The notes: generated from the letters alone by a model not told the origin. DNA of 64,000 nt from Karstenula rhodostoma CBS 690.94 (GCA_010093485.1 MU001508.1:820051-884050); one strand, 5' to 3'; positions 31,748-44,173 are shown, counted from the stretch's first letter. Made by a program: numbers and translations.

Positions 31748-32712
31748 TTTGCGTTGCTTCTACTCAAACGGTTCTATTCGTCTGACTTTCTGGCTCTCGT
31801 GGGGGATTTCGGAACGCAGCGATGTTGGGGAGCTGGGTTAACTGTGAATGCTGTGTGCGACAAAGGTGCTGCGAAAGATGTATTCCCAGGAATAGATGAA
31901 AATACTTTTTTTTTAACAGAATGAGCTATGCCTAACCCCAATCATCAATGTAATCGACATGACAGCTACGCATCGCGGTCCTGACGTCAGGAAGGTCGTA
32001 GTACTTGCGCTTGGACATGCTACTCGCGATGCTGTGTTCTCGTATTACGAGAGGACCGAGTGAAGTGGACTTCAGACATAAGCAAGAGATTTATGATATG
32101 ATCTCAACGGCATCAACAGCTGTCGCGCGTCGAGCACACGTGCGGTCATCGCCATATTTGCCGCTAGAATGTAAACAGCAAGCGCGATCGAGCCCCAAAA
32201 TCTCCGGTCACGTCTGATCTCGCCTACGGATTTCACGTTCATCAGAAACTCACGATCACAATCACTTCCTCGGGTCCGAGAGAACCCACGAAAGCCTAGC
32301 CTTGTCATCTGCTCGCCACGCAGATTGCTTCATCTCACATTCCCCGTCGGCACGTCGGCGGACGAAAACGCCGATGTCACTGAATTGCAAAGTGCAGTTG
32401 TGACTCGCGACAGCGGTGAAACCTTGCATGGACGTCAGGCCCAAGAGGCAGGAACATCCTGGGAAGCCATGCTGTGGCATGAAAGGTCTAATAACACTAG
32501 TGCCTCCACCACGCAAGGATCTTGGGTGAAAATTGCTAGTCATAAGCTACGAATGCCGATACGTGAAGTTCAAGCCTTAGGCAAAGATACCGCTACCAAT
32601 ACTAAACTATGCCATGCTCGCTGTGCTCTATATTGGAAGCTTCTGTATATGTTACAGCCCTATGCACACACTCCTTGCTGTCTGAATCAATTCAAGCACA
32701 TTCGCTCAGGCC
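31748..32712. other. Intergenic region, about 965 bp
   Basis: DUF2237 promoter on the left and DOA1 3' flank on the right. The 143-codon open frame at 32325-32756 runs into the DOA1 tail antisense and has no motif. Nothing else is supported. Confidence 0.45.
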
Positions 32713-35134
32713 TCAACCCTGAAGCTTTTGCCGAATCTCAGCGACCACATTCTTGACACGCGGCTCCTTCGCTTGGTTCTCCGCAGCATAAATAGCAGAA
32801 GGAAGCTGCAAGATGTCCCTACCAGCCTCGCAGAAGTCGCTGTCTAAGCTGAGTAGCGTGCCGGTGGCCACCAGAGCTCGGTAGATAGCCTCAGAATCTT
32901 TTGCGTTGTGGAGGATTTTGTTCAGATCGTCCAGCAAGGACAATACTCGGTCAGCGTTGTTGTCGCCTGTGAGAAGAACCGAATAGTTGATGTAGAGAGT
33001 GGTGATGGCGATGATTAGATTCCGGTTAGATGTTGTAAGGAAGGCCGAAACGTATTCATGGATTTGGTCAAACTCCTCGCCTGCAACGGCCCTGCCTATA
33101 TCGGTTTTGAACAGGTTGCACAACGACCGGACGGCCATCATGGTGTTGTTTGGTGGCGAGGTTGGCGCGAAAACACCCGAGGTAGCGAGCTGGTGCAGTA
33201 CATTCTGCTTTGTTGTAAGGTAAGCAACCGGCTCTTCAGCGGCGAACAAGAGCCGCAGTAGGTCGAGCCCGGGTAGGCGCTTGTCTTCAGGCCATTCTGT
33301 AGCTGCCTTGACGATGAGATCTACTGCAGGAGTATCGATATCTTTCACGCTGCCCCTTTCCAAAAGAGAAACGGCCGCACCAAGTTCTTCGATATTCGAT
33401 GGATTGAACGACAGCCCTTTACTGCCATCGTTGACCAAAGCTTGATTGAACTCTTGTAATTTCTTGAAGATGGGCTTGTGATTGGCCGTCAAGATGTCAA
33501 GGTAGTCCCTCTGGGGTAATATCTTGGGCTTAGGGGTGGGAGGTTGAGATGGTGCTTGCGTCCCCGACGCATCCCCGGGACGGTACCGCGACTCTGTTCC
33601 CCATGGGTCCGCACCTTGGCCACTTGACTGCCCCAACGTTGCACCTTGCGTGTTCTGGACAATAAAGTTTGTGACCTGGTCTAAGTAGGTAAGAGGCAAC
33701 TTGTTGTCCTCGCAGAATTTCCGAGCCACCTCGTACGGATTCTGCGACGCGTTGTATGGCAACTTGAGCGGAGGCTTGCCCTCTTCGATATCAACATCGA
33801 AGACATAATCGTATTCTTTCCCATTATGCGAGATTTTGCGCCCATCACTTCCCGCCTGGTCGACGACTGTGCCCACGCTGACCCACTGGTTGGCAGCCAT
33901 GGACCATTGGTAAGCAGTAATATTGCCATTGCCCTCGAGGATCATCTGGACTTGCCCCTCTTTTGTGCCAGACTTCTGTGTGAGGAACTCTGGACCAGGC
34001 AGCTTCTCCTTGTTGATGTTGCCCATGGTCTGCTGGGGAATGGCGGATGACTTCACGTCATCGTTGAACTGCTCAATGGCGGCAGGATCAGCATACCGCT
34101 CCGGCTCACGAGTAAAGATTCGGACAAGGTGATCACTCGCACCAGTAACGATATCCCCATTCTCCGAGCACACAGCGACGGTCCATACCGAGATTGCTGG
34201 ATGGGTAATGGTCTGTACACACTCGTTGTTCTCCCATATCCGTACTGTGCGATCTTCACCAGCGCTGACCAGTCGTCCATCTGGCAGGGCGGTGAGGGAG
34301 TATATGAAGTTGTCATGGCCGTGCAGCTCGCTTACTTGGCGTCCGTCGAGGGTCCATAGTCGGACAACAGCATCGTTGCCCGCTGAAGCGAACTGCGCTC
34401 CTGAGGGATGGTTGGGAGGTAATCTGCATAGAGCACGGACAACATCTCCAGTCTTTATCGATCGTATGAGCTTGCCCGTGGATTGGAATATGCGAATCTG
34501 CTGGTCGGCGCAACCTAACGCAGGCGGTCAGCTGAGCCAAAGGCGAAGGAACAAAGGGATTGGCATACCCGTTATGATGGTGGCCGCATCGTAGGCAAGG
34601 ACGGCCCACACGGAAGCTTCGTGGCCTTTCAGAACGGTGGACTCGCTTCCCCACTTGCCCACCTGCCACACGCGTGCGTCTGTGTCCCAACTGCCGCTTA
34701 CTATCAAGGCCCCATCCTGGCTAACGTCGAGGGCGCACACGTTGGAACCGTGGCCGAGCAGCAGTGCTTCGGCGTTGTCATCGAGGGCTTTGCTGGGTTG
34801 CCGCACGTCGATGATCTGGTCCTTTCCACCCGACACGACGAGGCCCTCGGGGAACGCAACCGTCGGGGGCACGATGGCCAGCGAATTTATGAACTCCTTG
34901 CCCTGGACCTTGATGGTGCTGTCGTATGTCGGGGGCTTCTCTGATTGGAGCTGCCATATCCGCACGCTGAAGTCCCGGGATGCAGACACGACCGAGGTGG
35001 GGTGGGGGAAGGCGACGCTGCGGACCTGGATGGTGTCAGTACCGTGGAGGTTGCACGACAGAGCTCCTGCTGGAAGGGCAACGTACGTCGCTTTCGTGGC
35101 CTCGCAGGACGGCCGACAGCTTGTAGTCGCCCAT
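32713..35134 (-). CDS. DOA1: Doa1/Ufd3 (PLAA) ubiquitin-binding Cdc48 cofactor
   Basis: Doa1 binds ubiquitin and Cdc48/p97 and controls ubiquitin levels, sorting and mitochondrial protein degradation. Exons 35134-35087, 35025-34569 and 34514-32713 encode 768 aa, the usual size. Residues 1-300 form WD40 repeats (MGDYKLSAVLRGHESDV, SASRDFSVRIWQL, VSGSWDTDARVW, SAGEDRTVRIWE). The PFU ubiquitin-binding domain spans about 340-456 (LPGPEFLTQKSGTKEGQ ... ARKFCEDNKLPLTYLDQV). The PUL Cdc48-binding armadillo domain spans about 500-768. Introns are 61 bp and 54 bp with normal branch sites. The start ATG (gcaaccATGGGC) is in good context and gives the conserved N-terminus. Confidence 0.95.
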
Positions 35135-36790
35135 GGTTGCGCGGGGCTAATCGGCGGTTGAGGCGCGGTGGCGGCGGTGAGAAGACGACGCAGGGGTTGG
35201 GGTGCGCTAGTAGGGCGAGGACCGAGGGCGAGGGCGCGAGGGCATCGATTCGGGCCCGTAAGAGAGAAAACAGCCTTGCCCGCGCGCTTGACGTGGTCGC
35301 TCGGCGTGTGCGTGTTTGCTGACAACGATGGTGCTCTTGGTGCGTCACCGCCGCGGGCCCGAGCTGCTGTTCGGCGCCGACCTGCCCCCCCCCTGGTCGC
35401 TCCTTCTCGCTTCTCTTCTCCCGCCTGCCTGCCGCGTCCGCGGGCCCATCGAGACCTCAACCACATCTCAGCCCTGCAGCCCTCATCGAAACCGCCTGCA
35501 TGTCCAGGCCCGCCCCGTCTCTCGTTTTTGCATCTCCGGCTGTTGTTTTTCACTATCGATGCTGGCCTGAGAAGCGACTATCGATTGAGGCGGCCCAGCA
35601 ACCACCTGGCTGAGCCTGGGCCTCGCTGTCACCATTTGACAGCCTCACGCCTTGACAAGTAAGCCCAAGCTGAACGTCCAAGCTGCTTTCCCCATCGAGC
35701 CGGTCGCCGCCAGTAGTCTAGCACCATACCGACCGAACAACCTCTGGAGAACCTGCCCCGTACGAGCCAGCACGGCCTAGGCGAACTTCATGTACCGTTA
35801 GGCTGCAAGTCGCTTTATGCTTAATCGCTAGCGACACTCTGCAGATTCGGCGAAATTGCCAAACTTGCCACAAGAGCACAGAGGCCAGCAACGCATCTCC
35901 TGGGCATTGGCAACTTCAGCCAGTGCCGCCGTATCACCATCAGCTTTCCATGCCTGCGACGGCTGCGAGATGCGAGAGCACTCCAAGGCCTTGCGACTGC
36001 TGCGACGTGGTGCCGGTAGTTGTTCGTTTGAAGTCTGCTCCAGCTTCCTGTGCATGAGTGACCCCGCAAGCTGAAGGTTCATCATGGCGAGTGACACCCC
36101 AAGAATCGTCTCGACCAAACTCCGCGTGGCAGCTGCAGCGCTGGGACCCACGGATGGAGCTGCTTTAACGGTACACGTGTATGTGTGCTGTCTGGGTACT
36201 CCCCGGAAGAGCTGCCCGCTACTGCACTACGCCTAGCTTCACAGCGCCCACTGTTCAAGCGGCGTCTGACATCGCAGCTCGCACGCGGCTCTGGTGAGTT
36301 GCGCGTGGGCTTGGCGCCTGGCATTGTGGCGGCCATGGCCCTGACAGCTCAGGCGGTCTAGAATTTAGACATGCAGCTGCTGCAACTTTGAGATTGCCCC
36401 TGGCCACCATGTACAAATGAAGGCCCACTCCCCCGTCGTTCGACAAAAGCCCTTCGCAGACTTCTTTCAAGATACCAACATCGTGCAAAGGATATCACCC
36501 AGACATATACCACCGAGACCAATTGCCTTACCTGGCATACCCCCGCTTGTTACCCAAGGTTCGGTCACCGTTGGTCGGTCATTACGAACGCCGTCCACGC
36601 CCACCGTTTCAGCCTTCGAGTCTTCGCGACCAGTGATCAACCTACGATTACTTCTTGTAGCGTCACGTCACTAACCAACTTGCTTTTAAACTCCATCACT
36701 GCGCACCCGCTGCCTTGCAAATCAGGGTCTCCCACCAAAACCTTTATTAAGAGGTCTCAGCGCACCTCTTCGCTTTTTCATCACCGTACA
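35135..36790. other. 1.65-kb divergent intergenic region
   Basis: Between the DOA1 start (minus) and the BTB gene start (plus). GC-rich near DOA1. Several open frames of 70-160 codons overlap in opposite strands with no domain, so I treat them as chance. It presumably holds both promoters. Confidence 0.5.
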
Positions 36791-38150
36791 ATGGACACAC
36801 CCACCCACGAACTGATGTCCGCACTAGCCTCGTATGTTCAACCTCTCTCTACTTGACTTGGCCTTGCTAAGTATCTCAGAATGTTCGATTCCGGCAAATA
36901 CGCCGACCTGACCATTGTCACCGCAAACACAAGTTATCCCGTACATCGCGCCCTCCTCGCTTCGCGGTCAAGTTTCTTCGAAGGAATTTGCAACAACGCC
37001 TTTCGGGAATCAGAGACTGGGGTTATCGACCTCTCTCAAGATGACCCAGAGGCGGTAGAACACATGGTTCATTGTAAGCACTAATTCACTCCCTGCATCA
37101 CGCCCGCTAATCGGCCCTGTTTCAGATTTCTACCACCTTGACTACCTGAACAAGCCATTGTCGCGCCGCTCCTCGCAACGATCGGCTCGGTCTACGTCGC
37201 CGCGCACGCCATGCTTCCCAACTCGTCGACGATCCAAAAAATCGAAACTGGCGTTGATCGAGGACCCGCTTCTCGCCATGCTTTCTGCCGCAACACCAGC
37301 GCCGTCGGTCCCTCGGATGGAGCAGCCAGACGATCAAGACATTCTAGATGTGTCGGCAAAGCTCCCAGATACGCCAATGCAAGACCAATTCACGGACGAC
37401 CCTTTCGAATATGTTTATAACACAGAGCCAAAGGCTGATGTTGAGCAAACGCATCTTGTCACGCATGCCAAGGTCTACGCCATCGCTGAGAAGTAAGTTG
37501 ACACCCTCTTGTCCTTTGTCATTTCTTTTCATTGTACGCGCGCGCGTCCCCTCGTCAGCATCAAGTTTTTCGCAACCAGGCAGCGCTTGTGCACCCACGT
37601 TGCGCTAGACGGCGAGGGCAGAGCACCGACCCCGCGATTTGCGCAGGGATGACGATCGGATCGACAAACGCCAAGCTTCCAACCCTTGCTCCTCCGTTCT
37701 GGACAGTTCAGGTCTTGGTTGTGGCACGCTGTCCAACCAATTCTGTCGAGAATTCCCTACCTCCTTTGTCTTGCAACATCCTGAAACACTCGCTGCAGCC
37801 GCTAGGAGCTCCCGACTTTTTCTACCAAACTCGCATAGTGCCGCGTATGAAGAGATCGATCACTGACACAAAGTAGGTATGGCATCGTTGGGCTCAAGTC
37901 GCTTTCCCGCAAAAAGTTTTCAGATCAGATCCAGACCCATCTCGATAGCGAAGAGCTACCAGAAGCTTGTCAAGAAGCGTACGAATCGACCGTGGACACA
38001 GACCGAGGGCTCCGGGATATTATCATCCAGGCCTTCCGTTCCAACCCAGGTCTTTCATCTCGAAAAGACGTGGAGGTGATACTCCGCGAAACGCCGGGGC
38101 TGGCATTCGAGCTGTTCAGAATGGCTTCTGGACTGCCAGTCACTTCGTGA
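36791..38150 (+). CDS. BTB/POZ domain protein
   Basis: Exons 36791-36831, 36880-37073, 37126-37492 and 37877-38150 encode 291 aa. The BTB fold (residues about 14-95) reads SGKYADLTIVTANTSYPVHR, ALLASRSSFFEGICNNAF, FRESETGVIDLSQDDPEAVE and HYFYHLDYL. In fungi such small BTB proteins act as Cul3 adaptors or as transcription-linked scaffolds; the exact role here is unknown. After a basic, disordered insert (SRRSSQRSARSTSPRT) comes HAKVYAIAEKYGIVGLKSLS, the BACK-like helix pair typical of this family. Intron 3 is 384 bp, far longer than its neighbours (about 50 bp). Its removal restores the conserved AEKYGI junction and the exact codon count (292 with stop). Confidence 0.87.
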
Positions 38151-39154
38151 GCGCTTGCTACCTTCTGCTTTGTACTTGCTTCGTTTCCTGGGCGCCATCT
38201 TGGAGCGCCTACGTTCGTTCAAGCGATAACCCACAACTCGTTGTTAGACGAATTGCCGTTGGCATACGAAGTTACGACCCGCGTTTGTTGAGACTGACAC
38301 GGCGGTAACTGTCAGCTCTTTTGGATCATTTCTGCAACGAGGCGTTTTGGATTTTTTTTTTAATCTTTTCATGGTACCACTTCATCGGGATCGACTGGTT
38401 CGTTCACCCGCTCGCTACATTTTTAGACTCTGCAGGATAGACGCATGTCATTTCGGCCGTCCTCATCAACCTTCGCTGTACATATTATATACCGGCACCA
38501 ACTGGCCGTAGCACCAATTCGATTGAGCCAATATCATCCGCATGTGCCAACTATATGATACCAGTTCATTGCGTGCAATTTCCCTCTCGATTTCTACGCA
38601 TTTCATAGAGATTGTGGGAGTAGCCTGCTCCCAGCAGCGTGCACCTACGTGGTTGGGTCTGCAGTAGAACGTCGCGTATGCTTGCGCGTCGCGCCCACCC
38701 CACACATGATGTCTGCGGGGCGGCGGACGCTACCTCGCCACCAGCATCGCACCGCCTTTTCGACCGCAGTCTCGTCTTCCTGTGACCAGGGCAACAGAGC
38801 CAAGGTTCTGGGCCACGCGTACGCGTTCCCCCACGAGCGAACCGTGAACCCACAATGTGGGGCTTCTACCGGTCCGAACCGCGGCACTACGTCATCTGTA
38901 CAACGTCTGGTAGCGTGGTACGTGGCTACTTAGTGGGAGGGTCTTGATAAGCGTAGGGGCGTCGATTGCGGCGATTGCTGTGCCCCATGATGCGAGGCGG
39001 TACACGGCGGGATGGTGTCACATACAGTCTTGCTGGGCAACGAAGAGGTGGTTGGTCCAGGTGGTCTTGTGCGCTCTCTTTGGGCTCGACTCCGCTTTCG
39101 TGTAATACCATGCGATGCACGGTATAGCAACCCACTATCCATCCCATCCCACCC
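38151..39154. other. Intergenic region, about 1 kb
   Basis: Convergent 3' flanks of the BTB gene and the small gene at 39155. There is a run of T near 38349-38359. No RNA gene or repeat is seen. Confidence 0.45.
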
Positions 39155-39577
39155 TCACCTCCCCCCAAGTGCCTTCCAAATAGCACCCGCGCCCTTCCCC
39201 GCAACACCCCTAACAAACCCCCTCTCCTCCTCCCCCTTCCCCGATGGCGTCCGTACCTCCGCCTCCGCCTCCGCCTCCTTGCCTGCAACCCTCTCCTGCT
39301 CCCGCACAACCTTCTCCGCCCTTCCCCGCTCCTGCACCGTAACCACCTCCCTCACCACTCTCTCCGCGGGTGGTCGTGCGTAGTACACCGGCTGGCGGCC
39401 GGCCTCGGATGCGGACGCGGGCTCGTAGCTGTGAAGGTGGATTGTCCCGCTGGGCGCTGCCTTTTCGGACAGGCGCGCGAAGTATCTCGACGAGGGTGTG
39501 TCGTCATACGTTGTGTACGTCGTAGTTTGGTGGGTGTGGGAGGGTGGACGGCGGGAGTAAGGGTCGTGGTAGGTCAT
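39155..39577 (-). CDS. Small hypothetical protein (140 aa)
   Basis: A single open frame from ATG 39577 to TGA 39155. Composition is biased: Thr/Tyr/His-rich N-terminus (TTTYTTYDDTPSSRYFARLS), then a long charged helix (VVREVVTVQERGRAEKVVRE, then QERVAGKEAEAEAEV) likely to be a coiled coil, then a Gly/Lys-rich end. No domain is recognised. It is plausible as a lineage-restricted protein because the frame is compact and ends in a short basic tail. Chance cannot be ruled out. Confidence 0.45.
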   Translation of the reverse strand: MTYHDPYSRRPPSHTHQTTTYTTYDDTPSSRYFARLSEKAAPSGTIHLHSYEPASASEAGRQPVYYARPPAERVVREVVTVQERGRAEKVVREQERVAGKEAEAEAEVRTPSGKGEEERGFVRGVAGKGAGAIWKALGGR

Positions 39578-40416
39578 CCTTGTTCAGCGTGGGTTGGGCG
39601 TGATGGGTGTGTATTTGTGCTGTGCAATGTAATCAGGCGTGTTGGTTGAGGCTTCGGTCATAAGAATTGCGTTCGCGGTAGGGTTTTATCTAGTGGGCTG
39701 GTGGCGTGCAAGTTTTGGGAATGGTGGAATGACGTGGGTGGGGGCTTGAGGTTGGGATGTCCTTGTTTGCGGGGTGGCATGATAGTCTAGGATCCCGAGG
39801 TTTAGCTGAACAGCTGCAGCGCCAGGAAGGGTGTACAAAAGAGAATTGAAGTAAATTTTGGGCAGTATTTGTGTCTCTTCCCTGTCGCCACACGATGTAA
39901 TCATTGAGATATGGATTCTTGTCTCATCTCGTCTCCAACCTGCAGAACCCGCTGTAACATAGACCCGTGTTCACCCAGCATTCGCGACTGTTCCGACATC
40001 ATTGTTAGCAAATTCCAAAACATCGCGTCCAGGTGTCACGGCATTTGAATGGTTATGCCTTTGGGCAGAATCCTCCAAGCTTATATGTACCGGGCCTCTT
40101 GTGTAGCTGACGCGGCTTTCTGAACTTTGTCGCGACTCCGTGTTCCCCACCACTTGCGGGCGCTTCGCGGGCGACTGCCCCGGCGGAAGATGGGTGGCAC
40201 ACCGCTTAGAAGGAAGTGCATGTGGTGTGGTACTTGGAGGATCTGAATTGTAGATACAAGAAAGCGAAACGCCTCCGTCGCTAAACGTACGGAGATGTAC
40301 CAAAAGTAAAATGCAGAACGAAAACGTAACAACCGCGGCGCATCCCAAGTATGCCACTCATTTCCTACCATCCCTTCCATAAATTCATAACCCATCATGC
40401 TTCTACCCGTCATACC
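39578..40416. other. Intergenic region with one weak membrane-protein candidate
   Basis: The only candidate is the minus-strand frame 40357-39971 (128 aa), which starts with a hydrophobic helix (YLGCAAVVTFSFCILLLVHL) and a polar Ser/Pro-rich tail. It lies 60 bp after the stop of the next gene upstream. It has no recognised relative and no independent support, so it is only mentioned here. Confidence 0.35.
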
Positions 40417-40929
40417 TCATGAACTTCTACCGTCCCTCCCACGCGCACTCTCCCCAACAGCATCCTCATAGCTCGGCGGTGGCACCTCCTCCCTCTCCAA
40501 ACTCTCGCTCTTCCTCCCCTCCACATTCCTCGCCTCGTCGCTCTTCCTTGATGCCCAATCATTCCTCAACTTCGCCTCCCGCTGCTCATTCGCAAACTCC
40601 GTCAACATTTTCTTCTCCTTCTTCTTCTCGCGCTTCTCCTGGATCTTCTGCGCACCGAGACTAAGGCCTAGAATGAGTGCTGCGGCCATGCTGAAAGGTC
40701 CTCGCACGCGGGGAAAGTCGGATCCGGATTGGAGTTCTGGGTAGGGGGTGTTGACGGCTACCGGCGCGTATGCTTGGGGCTCAATGAAGATGGCGCCGCC
40801 AAGGGGACTGTGGTATGGAGTAGTTTGCTGCGATTGTCGTCGCTGGCGATGGGAAGAGCAGCAGCCTAGTTGGCGTTGTTGGCGAGGTTGGTAGGAGGTG
40901 TAGAGCTGTTGTTTCTTCCTGCAGCACAT
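40417..40929 (-). CDS. Small single-pass membrane protein with PPxY motif
   Basis: The ATG at 40929 gives 170 aa beginning MCCRKKQQLYTSYQPRQQRQ; an in-frame ATG at 41058 would add 43 residues of low support. A cysteine pair at the start and Cys-Cys near residue 22 could be palmitoylated. Residues about 80-96 (FSMAAALILGLSLGAQ) form a hydrophobic helix, followed by a very basic stretch (EKREKKKEKKML) and a C-terminal PPPSYEDAVGESARG. PPxY motifs bind WW domains such as those of Rsp5-type ubiquitin ligases. I infer a small membrane adaptor, but no family is recognised. Confidence 0.55.
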   Translation of the reverse strand: MCCRKKQQLYTSYQPRQQRQLGCCSSHRQRRQSQQTTPYHSPLGGAIFIEPQAYAPVAVNTPYPELQSGSDFPRVRGPFSMAAALILGLSLGAQKIQEKREKKKEKKMLTEFANEQREAKLRNDWASRKSDEARNVEGRKSESLEREEVPPPSYEDAVGESARGRDGRSS

Positions 40930-42173
40930 GATGCTCAATATATATTCTTTCGATGCGAGGCGCAGCAGTTTGTTCGAAGGCTTATTCGAATGTAGGAGCG
41001 GAGGGAAGTGTTGACTTGGAACGCTGATGGTGCTGCATTCCAAATGTTGCGTGCTCACCTTTATACACAGCCTCGTGAGGGCGTCGCACGTAGAGCCTAA
41101 TTAGGAAAGTTGAACCTGGGTAAACCTACGGTCGCATTCGGTTAACGGTTGCGTTTCCAAACAAGTATTTCGGAGATTCTATTTGGAGAGCGATGCGGAT
41201 GTAGTATGGGATAGCTTGCATCGGTGTACAGTTGTAGTTGTAAAGTTGCCCCGTGGGAGGCAATGTTGCGGCCGTAAAAGTCGTGACGTGCGCCAGGCGG
41301 CTTAGATTGGTTAGGCCGTTCGATGTGGCGTAGGGCTGTGTTTCGAAAGGAGGTATGATTGGCTGCATCGCACGTACACTACGGAACAGGTTATATATGC
41401 ACCCAAGCGAGTGCGAACTTGTACATACTAGAATCCTTCTTCATAACCATTTGGAGGTGAGGAAACAAGCTTAGAAACAGGCGGAATCATCTATGCACCT
41501 TATTTCGTATGCAAGATAAAAAGCTCAACATCAGATGCTATCATCGGCGCATTGCATGGCGATCGCGCTGCCACCAGGTAAGTCCATGATGATTTTTTAT
41601 CAAGCTACTCCTTCGTCACTGCATCTGCTCAGGTTTTGTGTTGCTAGAGGCTTGAACATGTCTCGCGAGAGGTCGAAGAAACGCTTGCCACTATCTGGTG
41701 TGTGGCATCCAGAGGTCTAGATATTTTTTAGTAATTTGACCGTTATTTCAGACGCTGCTTATCGCAGCATCAGACGCTTGCCTTTGCGTCGTGTGAAAGA
41801 GAACCTAGAGATAAAAAAGAAGAGATCTTGTTCAAACGATTAGGTTCATTGTCGTCGCACCTTCCTCCACCACGCTTGTGCGCATTCCTCACGCAGCACC
41901 TCACATTCCTTTGGCCTTTCCCTTCCGCAAACCACCAACTCCTGCATCCATCGCTCGCAATTCCGTTTTCGACAGCTTCTAAGCAGGCGCATTCAACGTA
42001 CAGGAAATAAATATACATCATGTGCTACCAACTTCACGCGCGTCACCGTCATCGCACGCAACACCTCACACGCGATTTAAAGACGCACTTCATCCTTGAG
42101 CATCCCATCGGAGTACTTATTAGCAGTTGCGCATTAAATACCAACAACAAAGACTCCAAAGAATCAGCCGACC
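40930..42173. other. 1.2-kb divergent intergenic region
   Basis: Holds the promoters of the PPxY protein gene (minus) and the gene at 42174 (plus). Short frames only; nothing else is seen. Confidence 0.45.
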
Positions 42174-42943
42174 ATGTCAACTGGACGCTCCAACGCCGTG
42201 GACGCTCTCCCACGCGCCTCATTTCTCACCTACTTTCGCACTCCGAGCCCACCAAAGCGACGCACAAGCGAACACTGCCAGGAAAGAAGCTCATCATATA
42301 GAGCACACTGCTCACAAGCACCGCTCCTGCTGCGTATACCAGAAGACGCTACTGCGGAGGAAGACGCCAGCGAAGAATCGAGACTGGGAAACTTCGAACA
42401 TTTCGACCACTGGGAACATGGAGAGCATGACGAACACGGGTGGACCTGGACCGACATACTCAGTTTCACTGGCTACACGCTGCTGGTTCTGCTTATTGTG
42501 CTCAATCTGGACTTTCTACTGAGCGCATACGATGCGAACACTGAGTTGGCGAAATGGAACAGCCACGGAGCGAACACTGGCTCGTCGGGCCGCGAAGTAA
42601 GTGTTCATGGTTGATACGGACTTTGCACTACTGACAGGATGCCTAGATGCACTTCTGCCTCGCCGAACAGAACCGCCCAGCACCAAAATCTCGCGTATGG
42701 CGGTACGTGCCCAGAAACTCGAATTCGAATTCGGGCTGCACGACGAGAGTCTTGACAATACATGTGGACCCGACTGAGGAACATGAGCTGTTCACAGAAG
42801 ACATTATTGCAGGAGAGGCTAAGGAGAGGGCTGCTTGTGATCCATCGAACGGCGAATCCAAACGTGAGCCATATAGAAGGGGGGAAGCTTTCGAGGGCGG
42901 TGATGACTTGGCTCAAGAAGGGATACTGAGCCAGGAGGTTTGA
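42174..42943 (+). CDS. Hypothetical membrane protein
   Basis: Exons 42174-42596 and 42647-42943 (50-bp intron, GTAAGT donor, CTGAC branch site, CCTAG acceptor) would encode 239 aa. The N-terminal 75 residues are polar. An acidic His-rich stretch (FEHFDHWEHGEHDEHGW) precedes one transmembrane helix (ILSFTGYTLLVLLIVLNLDF). The second exon adds a soluble region (RVWRYVPRNSNSNSGCTTRV). No family is recognised. The first exon alone ends nine codons after the donor, so the spliced model is preferred but unproven. Confidence 0.5.
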
Positions 42944-43816
42944 TAGATAGCGGGGAAACAGACAGGTGGATACAACAAGGAATTGCGGCCCTTGGAGAAG
43001 AAGCTCATGGTGAACGTGCATTCATAGAAACGGCGTTGAAATACGAAGAGTAAGAACTTGCAGACAGCTATGTGACATGTACTTTTTGTAATGTTGCAAT
43101 ATCCATGTAGACTACATATTCTCCCTTATCACGCCTCTGCTGCGTGAAGCACACAAATACCGGAAATAGAAAGGCATCGAGAGCCTTGTCCATGAAACGT
43201 CCGCTATAAGCGTTCGAACTACAAGAAAAAGATCCACAATTTAGCTTACGGATCGGATCCAGACGCCGATATAAGATAGGCTTGGAACGGCATAGAGTTC
43301 AATATGCGTGAGAGAAATGATTCTGTTATGCCGATAACAGCTTCTCGGATCAATTCCTGGACAGCTACATTCCCAAACTAGCTTGTATTCCGAAGTGCAT
43401 TTGTCCGACTAACATTCCAGATTTTCGTGTTCTTTTTTGTTTTTTTTGAAGAGATTGTAGCCCTTAGATTTATCCTATTTTATAGTAGTTAAGTACGTGC
43501 AGGTAGGACATGCATCAAGCTAAGAGGGCTGAAAGTGACACCACATGTGTTCATAATCATTGACTTCTCAGACAGAAGATAAACGATGTCTCTGAAGATC
43601 TAGTTAGACAATCGCATGATTCCGTACCTTCGAACCAGTAATACACATCTCGGTTTATATACGCGAAGGCAGAAAGCCTGTACCGGTTGCCAAATGTTTG
43701 ACCAAAACGATTGTATCCACCAATATCCAGCATTCCCATGCATGCTACTTCTGTTCCTCCTTATACCCAGTGTATCGAATACCCCAGAGGACAATAAGAC
43801 CAGTAAAAAAGCATCC
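42944..43816. other. Intergenic region, AT-richer
   Basis: No supportable gene. A T-rich stretch lies near 43430-43450. A hydrophobic minus-strand segment near 43745-43805 (FTGLIVLWGIRYTGYKEEQK) could be a last exon of the next gene, but the splice path is not clear. Confidence 0.4.
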
Positions 43817-44173
43817 TTAGAACCATTCTAAAAAAGGTGGGTTTGGAAAAGTCGTGTTCGCCAGCTTCATACGTTCGCTGTTTTGGGTGCGTTGCTGCCT
43901 TATATCGACACCTGGAACGAGTTTCTGTATGCAGCTTCGTAGCGTTAGTGCCTGTTCCTTCGTGAAGCAGCTCATGCACTCACCACTCAGGAATGCCTTT
44001 TCCGCGAGCTTCTTCTTTTCAGCAGATGTTGTCTTCGCCTCTTTGTGTAGCAGAGCGTCTGTTGAAGCAGTTGAGTCGGTCGACGTTCGCTCTGTATAGA
44101 TTGGAAGTTTGTCCTTCTCAGACTGGACGGTGCCATAGCTGGCATTGTTTTTGCTGTTACCGTTGGAAGGCAT
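43817..44173 (-). CDS. Small hypothetical protein, 3' structure uncertain
   Basis: Frame from ATG 44173. The N-terminal 65 residues look coding (ASYGTVQSEKDKLPIYTERT, then KKKLAEKAFLSG). A good intron donor (G|GTGAGT) follows AEKAFLSG, and a CACTAACGC branch-like site with CATACAG lies about 50 nt further. Reading straight through gives 118 aa with a less convincing tail. A spliced product might use downstream blocks to about 43745. I do not recognise a family. Confidence 0.35.
   Translation of the reverse strand: MPSNGNSKNNASYGTVQSEKDKLPIYTERTSTDSTASTDALLHKEAKTTSAEKKKLAEKAFLSGECMSCFTKEQALTLRSCIQKLVPGVDIRQQRTQNSERMKLANTTFPNPPFLEWF

Noticed and set aside
35135..36790. Several 70-160 codon frames upstream of DOA1
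   Set aside because: They overlap on both strands in GC-rich DNA without any motif or splice logic.
43600..43640. tRNA-like GGTTCGAAGG on the minus strand
   Set aside because: No complementary stem around the loop and no cloverleaf can be drawn.
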